A stretch of 64,000 nt of DNA from assembly GCF_907164915.1 (NCBI RefSeq), contig NC_061863.1:26579710-26643709 (forward strand), in the 5' to 3' direction. The notes below the pieces were generated by a model. That model ran no database searches. It saw nothing but the letters and a program-made list of their open reading frames with translations, and had not been told where the DNA came from. Within the stretch, counting starts at the first letter, position 1. Every line of letters starts with the position of its first letter. Origin of the DNA: Impatiens glandulifera (taxonomy: Eukaryota > Streptophyta > Magnoliopsida > Ericales > Balsaminaceae). Below, piece after piece: positions 1 to 16,613 of the stretch. The position numbers and the translations under genes were made by a program.

Positions 1-82
1 CTTAACGAAGCGTTAAGTACTTAACGAAGCGTTAAGTACTCCTACAGTACACAGATAAACTAGATACAACATACATATTACA

Positions 83-245
83 ACTTATCCGATTACAACT
101 TATCCGATTACAACTTATCCGAGTTCAACTTATCCGAGTACAACTTATCCGAGTACAACTTATCCAAAACATAATACAACTTATCCAAAACATAATACAA
201 ATTATCCAAAACATAATACAACTTATCCAAAACACTTATACAACT
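83..245. repeat. Short tandem repeat array (about 16 bp unit) in the MULE subterminal region
   Basis: About ten head-to-tail copies of a unit around tacaacttatccga, lengthening to tacaacttatccaaaacata in the later copies. It lies just 3' of the transposase stop codon. Subterminal repeat arrays are common in MULEs. It also follows a palindromic duplicated motif, cttaacgaagcgttaagta, at 1-40. Confidence 0.8.
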
Positions 246-253
246 TATCCCAA

Positions 254-3017
254 TCAATCTAAAGGCTCATATTGTTGAGATGATGGCTCGTGCTGTTGAG
301 AAGATGAGTCATGATGCTTAGATGATGATGCTTTTGCAGTAGATGGAGCAGGCATGACTGCTTTGCATGTGGCCCTATTATGTCCTAGTCCACCACATGA
401 GGTGCATCGTCTCGGAGCCTTACGTACCTCACCTTGAGATGACCTACGCTTTGTTTGTGGACGCCCTTTCTTAACCTTCACAGGTGGTTTTAGACATACG
501 CGTTCCTTGATCATTTCGGGAATATCCCAATCGTCTTCATCACCAGCAGGGTAACATGTCTCCGCATATGCATTCATCCAAGATTCAGTTGTGTAATATC
601 TGTAAGAATGGAAAATAAAACGATTAAACAATTGGTTAAATAGATTGAACATGTGAGCTGAATAATACCTTGAACAAAAGTCATAACAAACCAAATTGCG
701 GTGACGGGCAGCAGCCATTGCATGAGTACAAGGAAGACCAGAAACTTCAAATACCCTACAAGTGCAGTTCATGTCTTTCAAATTGACTTTAAAATGAGAC
801 TGATTGTCATGCACATAAAACTCGAATCGGTTAAGCGATGATACTGTATAGAATCTAGCCTTCTCGAATCCCTCACGTAACCAGTTTTCATATGTTGGAG
901 ATAACACTTCTCGGTGGTTGGACGCTCTTTCTCTTCTCTCATTAAACCAACCTTGTATTGTCAATCTTAAATACTCGGCCATTGAGGAAATGGGGTACTT
1001 TCTGGCTTCCCTGCTCTGACTATTAAAACTCTCAGCATAATTGCTTGTTAGTTGATTGTATCGCTTACCGGGGAAAAATGCTCTACTCCATCTTTGAAAT
1101 CCAATTTCTTCCAAATAGGCAGCAATCCTATTATCTTTAACCCTTATCTTGTCAAAAAAACGATTGAATTCGTGGACGGTGTACGCACGAGAAGCCATAT
1201 CAAACTCCATATGACAATTATCAGTTTTGAATTTCGCGTTGATATTCATCTTTATGTGATATGTGCACGCACCGTGGTATGCTTCTGGAAAAACAGCACA
1301 TAAGGCATTGGCGATGCTTGGGTGTCTATCGGATACGAAGACGAGATCATCAACTAATCCAATTGCTTCTCTCAATTTTTGCATAAAATAAGTCCAAGAG
1401 TTATTATTCTCTGAATCAACAACTCCGAATGCGACAGGATATAATTGTTCATTAGCATCTAATGCAATAGCCACCAATAGTTGACCTCCCACCTTGTGCT
1501 TAAGAAAACTAGCATCAACACACAATACGGGACGACAAAATGCTTTGAAACCCCTAATAGAGAGGCCTAGGGACATGAACATATACTTGAAGTGCCCGAC
1601 CTCGTCTGTTTGGATGTCTGTTATGGTACCAGGATTATGCTTCTCCAACATGTATAAGTATGAGGGTAATTTTTCATATGAATCCTCAACCGTTCCTCGC
1701 ACCGCCACTAATGCCATTTCCCTAGCCCTCCAAGCCTTATTATAAGTCAAATTTACCCCATAAGTTGCCTGCATGTCTTCAATTATTTTCTTAGGCAAGT
1801 GATTATGGTGATGGTCCATATACTTACTCTTCACGCACTGCCCAATAACCCATGCTGGTGTTTGCATTTTTTTCTCTGGCCTAGATAGAACTGAGCATGA
1901 GTGTTGTTGGTCGAATTTCCGGATCTCAAACATCTCAGATAATTTACCTTTCACGGCACGCAATCTCCACTTGCATTTCTCATCCAAACATTTCACATAC
2001 CAAAGATGTTTTCTTGACTTCTCCACCTTGAATTCAAAATGATTAGCCATCGCATATTTATATAGCATCAGTTGTAGTTCTTTTTTATTTTCAAACAAGG
2101 CACCGACTTCCAATACAGTTTCAGTAGTTAACGCCAACGCAAATGAAGGGTCTGTCGGTGATATGTCTGTCGGTGATATGTCTGTCGATGGTGTACCAAA
2201 TGATGATCTTCTTGCACTACATGGTGTACCCAATGATGATCTTCTTGCACTAGTAGGTGTACCCGTTGATGCTCTTCTCGCACTATGTGGTGTAGGTATC
2301 GATGCATGCAAGTCCTGAGTAAGTGGGATGTGAGGCAAAGAGTTATCTCCGGCTTCATTACTTTTAACAAAGACCTCCGAGGGTAAAGCTTCTGGTACAA
2401 TTAATAGAGTAAATTGTGGGAGAATACTTTCTTGAGTTGGGTAGGTAAGTAGTGGTATCTTTTCTTTAGTAAATTGTGACTTCTCTACTACAGACACAAA
2501 CAATGGTGACACAGTTCTACCCAAAATCAAGCGTGATAAATATATGTTCAGATCCTCATCATCTTCAATAAAAACGGGTTTAGGATTTGTGATATTCGGA
2601 ATATCATACTTCACTTGCAGCACTAAATCATAGGTAGATTTCTGCACTTGAAGTCTTTCATGGAGTTTATCAATTAATTCAGCATAACGAGTACTTTGGG
2701 GTAAATCCAATGTTTTGATTGAAGAGGCATCAAAAAACCATATTCCATTAGCATCAACTTTCCACTCTCCATTATAGAAAACGAAAACTTCGGCTGCAAG
2801 AAAAATTGGAAACGGGATAATTAATACTGTGAAATGGAAACCCTTCGCGAAACGGGAAGTACTTAGCGAAACGGGAAGTACTTCGCGAAACGGGAAGTAT
2901 CATCAGATGAAACCCTAAACAACGCAGTGATTCGAAAATGCATAAATGAACAACAATAAACTTGAAATACATAAACTTACCAATTGTTACAGTGCTTGTG
3001 CTCGTCGTGGAGCTCAT
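254..3017 (-). CDS. MuDR/MULE-type transposase with SWIM and CCHC zinc fingers
   Basis: Cut-and-paste transposase of the Mutator superfamily, acting in the nucleus on the element's terminal repeats. Proposed exons are 3017-2981, 2793-669 and 599-254, giving 835 residues. The last intron (600-668, 69 nt) is a multiple of three, so it can be retained without breaking the frame. Order of features: an N-terminal PB1-like segment; three SARRxSxGTP repeats at about residues 182-214; a MuDR zinc-binding domain (WYVKCLDEKCKWRLRA); the MULE catalytic core with candidate DDE residues D439 (VLCVDASF), D501 (FVSDRH) and E600 (NYAESFNS); a SWIM finger CxCx9CxH at about 689-703; and a CCHC knuckle CTSCGGLGHNRATC near the C terminus. 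ATG 3017 was chosen because exon 1 joins in frame to residues (AEVFVFYNGEW) that look like the usual start of these proteins. No in-frame stop is seen, so it may be functional. Confidence 0.88.
2841..2899. repeat. Three tandem copies of a cttcgcgaaacgggaagta motif in the transposase intron
   Basis: Three copies of a roughly 20-bp motif (cttcgcgaaacgggaagta and close variants) lie inside transposase intron 1. Relatives occur in the terminal repeat at 3170-3210 (cttcgcgaaacgcgaag, then cttcgcgttacgcgaaaag) and, more distantly, at 1-40. Their recurrence at both ends and inside one element suggests transposase-binding or subterminal sites; this is inference. Confidence 0.6.
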
Positions 3018-3149
3018 TGAGTGCCGCCGTTGAACTCCGTCGCCGGCGAGATTAGAGAGAAGGAGGAGAAAAGCGGAAGGGAAGAGAGAGAAGAAGAAGA
3101 AAAGAAATGAAAAAAAGATGGCCGGATTTTATTATATAATAAAGGTATT

Positions 3150-3317
3150 CTGGACTTTTCACAGCGTCTCACTTCGCGAAACGCGAAGTCCCTTCGCGTT
3201 ACGCGAAAAGGGTAATTTCGTCCAAAAAAAATTAAGTGGTCACCAGATCAATTTCAATTATCTGGTGACCACGGAGGCAATTTCCCTTATTTGTAAGGTC
3301 ATTTAGTCCAATTTCCC
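3150..3317 (-). repeat. MULE terminal inverted repeat with an internal hairpin
   Basis: Right terminal region of the MULE. It contains a perfect 13-bp inverted repeat, GTGGTCACCAGAT (3236-3248) and ATCTGGTGACCAC (3260-3272), around an 11-nt AT-rich loop, plus palindromic CG-rich motifs at 3170-3210. The outermost bases match the usual look of plant MULE ends. The exact inner boundary is uncertain because the left copy is not in the window. Confidence 0.65.
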
Positions 3318-3753
3318 GAGATTTTGAGTAAAATTAAACTAAAAGAAAGAGTGGTTGGAACAGAAGAAAAATGAAAGTCCAGGAGGCTGTGTAGGTCACG
3401 GCAAACTATTCTTCAGAATCTTCGTCCAAAATCGATCAAGATCGAAGCGAAGACTGGAGGATCGAATCTTGATCATATTTGCGAAGAGGCTGTTCGTGTG
3501 GAGCTCTAGCTGGAGACGAGTGCTGCGTTTTTTTGTGCTATGTAAGCCGGACGAGGCTGACGGTAGGAGGGAAACGAAATCAACGAAAAACCCTAAGAAA
3601 GAAACCTCAATTGCGATATCCGGAGTGAATGTAAGGTGTGATAGGCCTCCATTGAAGACTCCAGGAGCTAGAGGAGCAGGTGAAGACTTGAAGCTGCTTT
3701 GGGCCAATTTGGGCAGCTGACTCTTCTTTGATTTGGGGTTGTATTATTCTAAG
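3318..3753 (+). promoter_or_regulatory. Probable promoter and non-coding first exon of the membrane-protein gene
   Basis: Between the MULE end and the first coding exon lies GC-richer sequence ending in a plausible donor (aag|gtaccacc at 3753/3754). The intron would run to the acceptor cag at 4751-4753. The open frame at 3355-3720 has no ATG, so this stretch is more likely 5'UTR than coding. It contains a short upstream ORF (ATG 3371, stop 3392-3394). A transcript would be needed to fix the exon. Confidence 0.4.
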
Positions 3754-4790
3754 GTACCACCCTAATCTATATTGTAATAGTTTCTAGATTGTGTACTAGC
3801 TGATTTGTGGACATAATGCGTTGATTGTTCTTAATCTTGCAAATCTATTCAGTACAATGTGTATTCCAATGTTGAGAGGTTCTTTTGGCCTGATGCTTTG
3901 GATCGATACATGTCTGGTTGGTTCATATTTTGAGACACACGACTGATTTTGATGTTGATCAATTGCAAAAATATTTGTTGTAGGATTTAGCCAACATTTG
4001 CTCTGTTGAAATTCAGCATAATAGTCGATGTTGCCATCAAATTTGATTTGAGATGTTTTTCTTGTTGTCTTTATTGGTGTTATCATTTTTAGGTTGGATT
4101 TTTCTAGTTGAGTTCAGATTTTTTAAAATCGAAGCTATGAACAATAATTAAATGTGTTCTTCATCTGAAGAGTCCTTATGCTTTATTTGATTGAGAATCA
4201 TTGGATTTAAAGCTGTTTGATTTAATAGAAATAAGCTGGAATATGTTCTGAAATTATGATTGGTTTGCTTGAATATCATGAAAAATCTGTAATGAGTTGG
4301 CCTAGAAAATTTGCTCTTGTCTGCACTATGCTGTTACAAAAATGAATTGGACTGATGTCTAGAGAATAGAATAACTCTTCAATTCAGATGAATCTGATGA
4401 CGACAGTTGGTCATGAAATGTGGATATGTATATGGTACACTGAAGTCATTGTTTACGTATTTGAACATAATAGTTTCAGTGATGATTGAATTCAAATGTA
4501 TATGGAAGATGCAGAGGCCAATGACTAGAACATTACTAATATAAACTAACTAGATCATTGAAGTCATCAACCAATGATTATCAACCTTCAGAGGCAACAT
4601 AAGAAACAGTTGTCTTATTCAAAAGATACCATGTAGAAAACTAAAGAAAGAAGTTGTATTGTTGAAAATTGTTTACTTGCCTAATATATATATATATATA
4701 TATATATTATTTAGATGATATCATATGTATAATATGTTGATTTGATTTTTCAGATCAACAACTCAAGTAAAAAGTGATCCAACTGCAAGG

Positions 4791-6003
4791 ATGTTACATA
4801 CACAAGTACTTCAGTTGTGTGTTACTCTTTTTATCCTAGGGGGTTGGCCATTAAATGTTGCACTCGTGTACGTATCCATGAAAATCGACACATTAATCTG
4901 GTGTAGAGAACACAAATTATCATATTCCATGTTGATGAAAATTTATGCTTACTAAACTGGCAGGGTTGAAAGTAAAACTTTGAATGTTGGAGAAGAGCTT
5001 TGGAAGGAAATCCTGCCATTACAAATGAGTTCTCGCCTCTACAACTTGAAAGGGCTTAAGTCAAATACATGGTATGAAGTCAAGATATCATATCCAGCTT
5101 CTGTATGTACGTTTTCTCTTTCTGTATTGAATTCCCATTTTTCCATGTGAATCATTTTCTTATACTCTCCAAATGCAGATCCCTTCTAGATTTTCCCTTC
5201 AACTGAAGAAAGGTAATTCAGAGTTGGGACTGAACCACAAGAGGAAGCTACTCAATACAGAAAAGTTAATCTTCAAGACTGATAATATAGACTTGCTCAA
5301 TAACCAGGTTCTGTCATGCCTCACTCTAACAATGTACTCCCTTTCATAATTGAATGTCTCATTGCTAAAGTATGTTCAGGAGGAAATATATGTGTTGGTG
5401 ATAGTGGAGCCTGAAGGGGTTGTAGCAATGACACACGTATCTGAGAGGAAAGAAGTCATTTTTAACATTGGTATGTTAAAATCAACTTAACAAATCTAAA
5501 GTATTTTTAGTTGTTCGAACCTTTATCATGTCTCTTTAGCTTTCTACAAAATAGATTCTACATATCATGGCTGATTTTTCTGTTCATATGTTGTTTCCTA
5601 TCATAATTGTTGATCCAAATGTTGTCTTATTAACTTATTTGAAACCTAGTATTTGATCCCAATCACGCTCATTGGAAAGTCGTCAAAGTTAAAATTTGGA
5701 GTGATCTTCTTTTCGTTTGATACAAGATTTTGTAAACTATGTTAATAAAAACTTTTAACTTAAGAAAAATCATTGCAAGGATCATCCTTGTGAATCTGTA
5801 ATAAATACTGAAATTTCCCTGATTTTCTTTTGCCAGTTTGTGATGAGCTACTTTTAGGCATTCCTCAACATGCCTGGTTGGTTGCATTCTTTGTCTTGAT
5901 TTGCCTGGGACTTGCAATGATGCTGCCTATCTTTCTTCCTTCGTATTTATTGAGAGAAAATGGAAGATTGTCACAAAACCAAAATGCTTCCAAGAACTCG
6001 TGA
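4791..6003 (+). CDS. Conserved plant single-pass (type I) membrane protein, function unknown
   Basis: Five coding exons, 4791-4867, 4964-5102, 5179-5307, 5380-5470 and 5837-6003, join with GT-AG borders into a 200-residue protein. ATG 4791 was chosen because it opens a signal peptide (MLHTQVLQLCVTLFILGGWP). The lumenal or outer part is about 140 residues, with landmarks LYNLKGLKSNTWYEVKISYP and YVLVIVEPEGVVA. A hydrophobic segment near the C terminus (AWLVAFFVLICLGLAMMLPI) is followed by a short tail. The layout recalls small type I ER membrane proteins and seems to be a conserved plant family, but I cannot name it with confidence. It is convergent with the synthetase gene. No broken exon or missing splice site is seen. 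An intron runs from about 3754 to 4753 with a (TA)n run near 4685-4707. Confidence 0.78.
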
Positions 6004-7313
6004 CGAAGTTGTATTGGTATTTAGTCTGGTAAGGTAATTTCAGACGACACCCTTGAAGTGAAGTCAGTTTCGTCAACCATTTAAGATATTTCTCAATGAG
6101 TGTTCTCCCTAAATTACCTCCTTTCATTTAGAATTGAGTTAACTTATTTTCTTATGTTGAGTTTTTGGAAACTGTCAAAGTTAATATTTTTATTTATTTT
6201 GTATTTGGTATGAAAGTTGATTAAATTAGATGAAATTTCGTATATTGTCTACTTTTATCCACTTTTTTATATTTGTATTTTTAAATATAAATAAAAGTTT
6301 AAAATTTATACTGTTCATTGCCTATACATGTAGGGGACTGTCAAGTCATGCGAAGGTATCCATCGATCTTTGACAATAGTTTTGATGAAGCTCTTCCACA
6401 CGCCGGTGAACAATAGTTTTGATGAAGCTCTTCCACACCGGTGAACTAGTGTTTTTATCCTTGGCTCTATGAGAGCTCTTGTGTTTCGTTCCTCTTGATG
6501 GTCTCTTTCTATAATTCTCTAGGTATTTAGCCGTGTGAGTGACACATGTAGGTTTCTCTTCAAGATTTTGATTAATTCCATTTTCCATTTTACCCACCAC
6601 CCTTGCAAAGAGGCTTTGGTTGTGTCCTTGGCAAATTGATAGTGGAGAGTGGTGTATTATTGCATGATAAATTTGATTCTAGTAGAATGTTATAGCACTC
6701 CATGGCAAGTGGATATAGGTGTTTATACTCAAACAACTATAAATTTTTGCTTTATTGGTTTAATGTTGTTTATTGTCTGTCTTAAGTTTTTGTCTCGGGT
6801 AAAAATTCAGTGTCACAATTTTAACATTCATTAACATCTTCTAAGAAAATCTCTATAGGAATTTAAAAAATCAAAGAAAATCTCTTTATAAACTCACAAG
6901 ACAATGGTATTTAAAATTTTATAAATTCATGTTGAAAATTCATTTAATAGTGCAAGTATGATGCATGTTGATGGTATGCTAATTGCCTATTGTAACAAAG
7001 TAAACTATAGCTAACCCAAAGAGATTGTTTAGATTAAGGATTTATGACATGCTACAAGGCTGTTGGACATGTAATTCTAGAAGCAAAGGGGAAAGAGTTT
7101 GGCCCACATTAGGAAATCAAACTAAAATATTAGCATATCAGTAATATGTATTATTAAGATATTACATTAACACATCAAACATATTTAACTTAAATTTAAT
7201 GTATAAAAAAATTCAAAAAATTAGAATTCAATAATTATTTTCTTATTCCTAACGTTCTAATCAAAGAAAAATAATTATTGGTACAAAAAAGAAGAAATGA
7301 GATTTTCATCTTC
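6004..7313. other. Convergent intergenic region with a short tandem duplication
   Basis: Holds the 3' ends of the two convergent genes. At about 6371-6448 a unit of about 40 bp (caatagttttgatgaagctc...) occurs twice in tandem with a 2-3 nt length difference. Frames on both strands here are short and show no recognisable domain. The rest is AT-rich and featureless to my reading. Confidence 0.5.
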
Positions 7314-11980
<4,667 letters not shown>

Positions 11981-12566
11981 GGCTGGGTTATTCACTTCTT
12001 GCTCTCGGATGATACGTTCAGGAGGACTGGCTGGACAACGGACAAGTTATCCTTTCATCAATGGAGGTAATTCTCTCTTTTGAAATGCGCAGTCAGTCGC
12101 TCTTTTGCTTAGAAAATAAGATAAGCTGTCAATCTCATGAGTTAACTCGTGAATGAGCTCGAGCTCGCGAGTCGACTAGAGAATACCATGTTACGAGTTC
12201 AAGAAACTAAATTTACTAAAATCGGACATATTCTTCTTACCTTCTTGGTTTCTTCTTCTTCCTTACTGAAAATGGACTGGGAGGTTTTTTTTTTTTAATA
12301 AATATTATATAATTAGGCTGCATTTGGTAGAGGTACAACATATTAGATATAAATTATAAGAAGGTATAAAATAATATAATTTATATAGACTATTATTGTT
12401 TGGTTGAAAGTATAAGACATTATATAAATTATGTAGGTTTATTTATAAATATAAAATATTTTTTTTATCTTTGTTAATTATGTTTTTAATATTATTTTTA
12501 ACTAACCTTTTTGATATTATAATATTATTTAAAATTTATTATAATTATTTTAAATATTACTAATAT
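11981..12566. promoter_or_regulatory. Upstream region of the synthetase gene and AT-rich DNA
   Basis: The first about 250 bp 5' of the synthetase ATG should contain its promoter; no clear TATA box can be assigned. From about 12290 the sequence becomes very AT-rich. The part at 12315-12560 resembles a worn MITE, but no clean terminal repeats are visible. Confidence 0.35.
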
Positions 12567-12731
12567 TCACAGCGGCTAAATCTTCTCCAACCAATGTCGT
12601 TTTCTCAAATAATTAGCAATTTTCAACAAAAACACAAATATCAACAACTTCTTCAATGGTGGTTAGGGTTTCTGTCATATCTTCACAAATAGATTAGGTT
12701 AAACATTCACAAAATATGCTCTGATACCACT

Positions 12732-13254
12732 TGTTGAGAAAAAATCTAATCTAAACACGCGATACACGAAGATATAGAGATGAAGTGGTAAAGAGTAATA
12801 AAGAACTCAAGATATAACGAGGTTCGGCCAACAATGTCTACATCCTCGGGGAGTGGTCCATTATATTGATATTTAATGGAATAATGGTCCAAGTAACCCT
12901 AGGTTGGATCTCGGAAACCTGTTGTGATGAATTTGTCCTCCTACTCAAAGTCGTCATCAACCACTTTCCGTCTTGGATCTGAGTCAACGGCATTAGCATT
13001 TTCTTATCACTACGCTGTCTGTGAAGAAAGAAGCTAGGCAGCTTTCGCCGTATTGCCACTTTCTTTGGGTTTGAGAGTCTTTACCTAATACCTAATAGGT
13101 GTAAAATAGAGGTTTAAAGGTCTCTAGCAATGTCTCTATTTATAGGAATACATCAAAAGCCAAAAAACTAAACTACTACTCCTAAGCCCAATAAAAGCTT
13201 AAAGCCAAATTATAATATATAAACTCTAATTAAATATGAGCCCAAAACCCAACA
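12732..13254 (-). repeat. LTR of the non-coding element, left copy
   Basis: 523-bp copy bordered by TGTTGGG and CTCAACA on the minus strand. It carries about 220 bp (around 12900-13120) that is missing from the right copy, so the two LTRs differ by an internal deletion or insertion as well as point changes. Confidence 0.75.
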
Positions 13255-16072
13255 ATCTCCACCTTGGGCGAATACCGCGCTTATTGAGATGTGATGAATA
13301 AATTACAAATCTCCACCTTGACGAATTTCACGTCCCTTAGGAAATACACGAACCGTACCCATCAATCTTCACCTCCACTCCACTCAAGAACCCTTAGAAG
13401 AATAACAATATTCACCATTACGTATATCGCGCCATCAAAAAGTTATGAGCCACACATCAATCTTCACTGTTCGAGCCATTCACGAGATAAATCATTATAC
13501 CTCCACTTCCGTTCAAAAGCCCTTAGAAAATAAAATCATAGAGTTTATAACACCAAGTAAATTTGGCAACTACGCTACTTCAGCGACTAGAGACATTCAA
13601 CAACTCTTCCCAATCTTTGTTCATACCCGTTGACATATGCGGAAACTAGAATTCACAATTCTTTATTATGTCAAAATAATCTTTACCTTTGTTTGCCACA
13701 AACCGAATGTCTTATTTTTCAAGTCCAACAATCGACTAAAACCAAAATACCGAATAGACCCAAGACGAACTTTCATCGTCTACTTTTTCAAAAATCAGAT
13801 ATCTATCGAACGATGAGAACACCCAAAACGAACTTCCATCGTCTACTTCCTCAAAATAAGATATCGATTGAAAAACGAGAAAACCCAAGACGAACTTTTA
13901 TCGTCTACTTCATAACAAATAAATTAGGCTATCACCACATCTCTTTTCTCTAACTCAAGATCTGACAAAGTATTTGTCACCCATCTTGCCTTGAACGTTG
14001 CATACTCAATCAACTTGAACCTCATACTTCTCCTTGAACAAATTAGCTTGCAATCTACTAGTTTCTTGAATCCAAAAACGCCTAGCAATCCAAGAATATT
14101 ATTTCAATATTCAATATCTCTCTCTTCAATTGTCTTCACCCATGCTTCAAATGATCATCTATAGTTTCTCTGAAAGAAATCGAATATCATTTCATTTGAA
14201 TTGATCAAACCTCTCATCTAGCCCCTTTTTCATGACTAGGAATCCCTATTCAAGGTCTCAATCATCCCATTCATCTAATATATGATTCACAATGTATAGA
14301 CAATTAAGATAGAATAAAATAAATAACAAAATCATCACCTTCGAATTAACCGAGTCTCCCATCTAGCCCCTTTTTCATGACTAGGAATCCCACTCAAGGT
14401 TTTTATTTATCTTCTCACATTAGAAGATAATGCAATGATTTCTTCTCGGTCGTTTGAGAGTTGCTTTCAAGATGTCTCCACCTTAGCTTATAAGTGTCTT
14501 TCATTAGTCTTCCTCTTCCTAGTCTTTCATTGATAATATGTGTTAACTGGAATTGTTTCAATCCTTAATCACCCGCCAACTCAATGCAATCTTGCAATTT
14601 GGTCTAAAGGATTGCCCACAGTCTTTATCTTTATTAGCTCTTCCAATAAGATAAGGTCATAACCAAAAAGATACAAACTTTTTAGTCCCAAATAAGTCAA
14701 ATAAAATTAAAATTAGGCAGACACTTTAAGCACTAGAAAAACAAACTTCGAGACGTCCAAACCTTGATCCGACCGTTGAAAATGTAGAGGAATGAGTCAC
14801 CAATCCTCTCGACAAAATCTCAGCGCAATCGGACTCTTTTTGAATATCCGGTCGTCAGTTTGATGAACCATGCGCGGCTGTAGGCGAAAATCTACTACTA
14901 GATTTTCACTCTACCTCTCTTTTAATTTGACTTCTTCAATAACCGGTTTCCAAATAAAAATCTCTCCAAACTTATTTCAGACGAGAATTTCTTCAAGTCA
15001 AAGCCCTCGACCTAGTGAAATAATGTCACCCATGTATGCCAAGACAACAATCGGTTATAATAAAACCTCCAACTAATTTTCAATAAGCATGAAGATGTAT
15101 TGTTTGTTCTTCTAGCAAAATCCTACATAGAAAGAATCTAACCAACCATATATATGATTAGTGCACCCTCAACTCATAACTTAGAAATTATCATTCTTGG
15201 TAGAACCCTTGAGGCATCAACACCCACTTGACAATTCCGCACCAGCACTTACCGGGATTGCCAATCAAAACCTACTCGTAAGGTTGATGCAAATCCAAAT
15301 CCGGCCCTTAAACACATATCAAAAATACACTCTTGCAAACAAATATTAAACACACCTACTTTAATCAGAAAACCCTTTACATGTTGCATCAATTGTCTTC
15401 TATAATCTGCAACATCGAATAAGTACTCCACCTTCTTTTTCAACTGCAATTTTCAATCTCCCCATTGACGAATATCAAATCTCTTAGAAGATAAACACAA
15501 ATCTCCATATTTGAGAAAATCAAGTCATACAAGCCTCAATATAAATCCAAGATCAAAGCATACAAAACTTTGAGAATTTGATTAAAATCAAACAAGGCTT
15601 ACTTGTGAAAATTGGAATCAAATAGGTCTTAAACCTATTTTATGAAATCAAACGAGACTTAAATAAAAAGTCTTAGTTGAAAAAGTCTTAATTGTTAATC
15701 GCTTCAAAGATTCTTGACTCCTCTCTCATCTTCTTCATTCTTGTGTCGCTACCTACACGACGACTTTTTGTCACCTGCACCAATTGGCGCCTTCGAGAAG
15801 AACAAAAGACCAATTGTCTTATTCTCAAGATATCGTCACCCAAAACTACGAAATATTTTAACGATCGTTGACATCTCCTTAGCAATTGAAGATTTCGACT
15901 CAAATCTTCACAGCGGATAAATCTTCTCCAACCAATGTCGTTTTCTCAAATAACCAGCAATCTTCAACAAAAGCATAAATATCAACAACTTCTTCAATGG
16001 TGGTTAGGGTTTCCGTCATATCTTCACAAATAGATTATGTTAAACATTCTCAAAATATGCTCTGATACCACT

Positions 16073-16373
16073 TGTTGAGAAAAGATCTAATCTAAACACG
16101 CGATACACGAAGATATAGAGATGAAGTGGTAAAAAATAATAAAGAACACAAGATATAACGAGGTTCGGCCAACAATGCCTACATCTTGGGGAGTCGTCCA
16201 TTCTATTGATATTCCATGGAATAATGGTCCAAGTAACTCTAGGTTACAATGTCTCTATTTATAGGAGTACATCAAAAGCCAAAAGACTAAACTACTACTC
16301 ATAAGTCCAATAAAGACTTAAAGCCCAATTACAATATATAAACTATAATTAAATATGAGCTCAAAACCCAACA
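16073..16373 (-). repeat. LTR of the non-coding element, right copy
   Basis: 301-bp copy, shorter than its partner by an internal block of about 220 bp. Followed on the minus strand by the primer-binding site at 16070-16059. Confidence 0.75.
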
Positions 16374-16613
16374 ATATATATATATATAATCAAAATCAAT
16401 ATATTCAAATCTAATATATATATTCTTAATAATATTATCAAAATCAATATATATATTCCTAATAATATTATTGATATGATTTGAAATGTTCAATATATAT
16501 TATTTGAAATTATCATAAATCAATATATATATATATATATATATATATCCCTAATTGCATGTATATTGCAAATATATCTCACATAATTAAATTAGAATGG
16601 CTCTGATACCAAT

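Larger units (their letters stand above)
1..3317 (-). mobile_element. Mutator-like element (MULE), right-hand part
   Basis: DNA transposon of the MULE class, cut by the left window edge. It holds a full MuDR-type transposase on the minus strand and ends on the right in a long terminal repeat that reads on the minus strand GGGAAATTGGACTAAATGAC from 3317. The nine bases after 3317 (gagattttg) are the expected place for a 9-bp target-site duplication, but the left end is outside the window, so this cannot be confirmed. It lies directly upstream of the plus-strand gene that starts coding at 4791, so it may sit in that gene's promoter. The uninterrupted transposase frame suggests a fairly young copy. 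Confidence 0.85.
12567..16373 (-). mobile_element. Non-coding copia-style LTR element (LARD-like), partly tandem
   Basis: Minus-strand element. 5' LTR is 16373-16073, followed by the primer-binding site TGGTATCAGAGC (16070-16059, initiator-tRNA-Met type). An interior of about 2.8 kb has no recognisable gag or pol, then a purine tract (13265-13255) and a 3' LTR (13254-12732). Both LTRs read TGTTGGG...CTCAACA on the minus strand. After the 3' LTR the primer-binding site and about 165 bp of leader appear again (12731-12567), as they do after the 5' LTR (16072-15906). This is what a tandem element, later truncated, would leave. Confidence 0.7.

Noticed and set aside
3355..3720. 121-codon plus-strand frame upstream of the membrane-protein gene
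   Set aside because: It contains no ATG, lacks a recognisable domain and lies in the likely 5'UTR exon.
13291..13953. Plus-strand frames of 62-107 codons
   Set aside because: They lie in the interior of the non-coding LTR element, show no domain and are on the strand opposite to the element.
16599..16611. tRNA gene signal (GGCTCTGATACCA)
   Set aside because: It is only the short primer-binding site of a minus-strand LTR element; no tRNA cloverleaf surrounds it.
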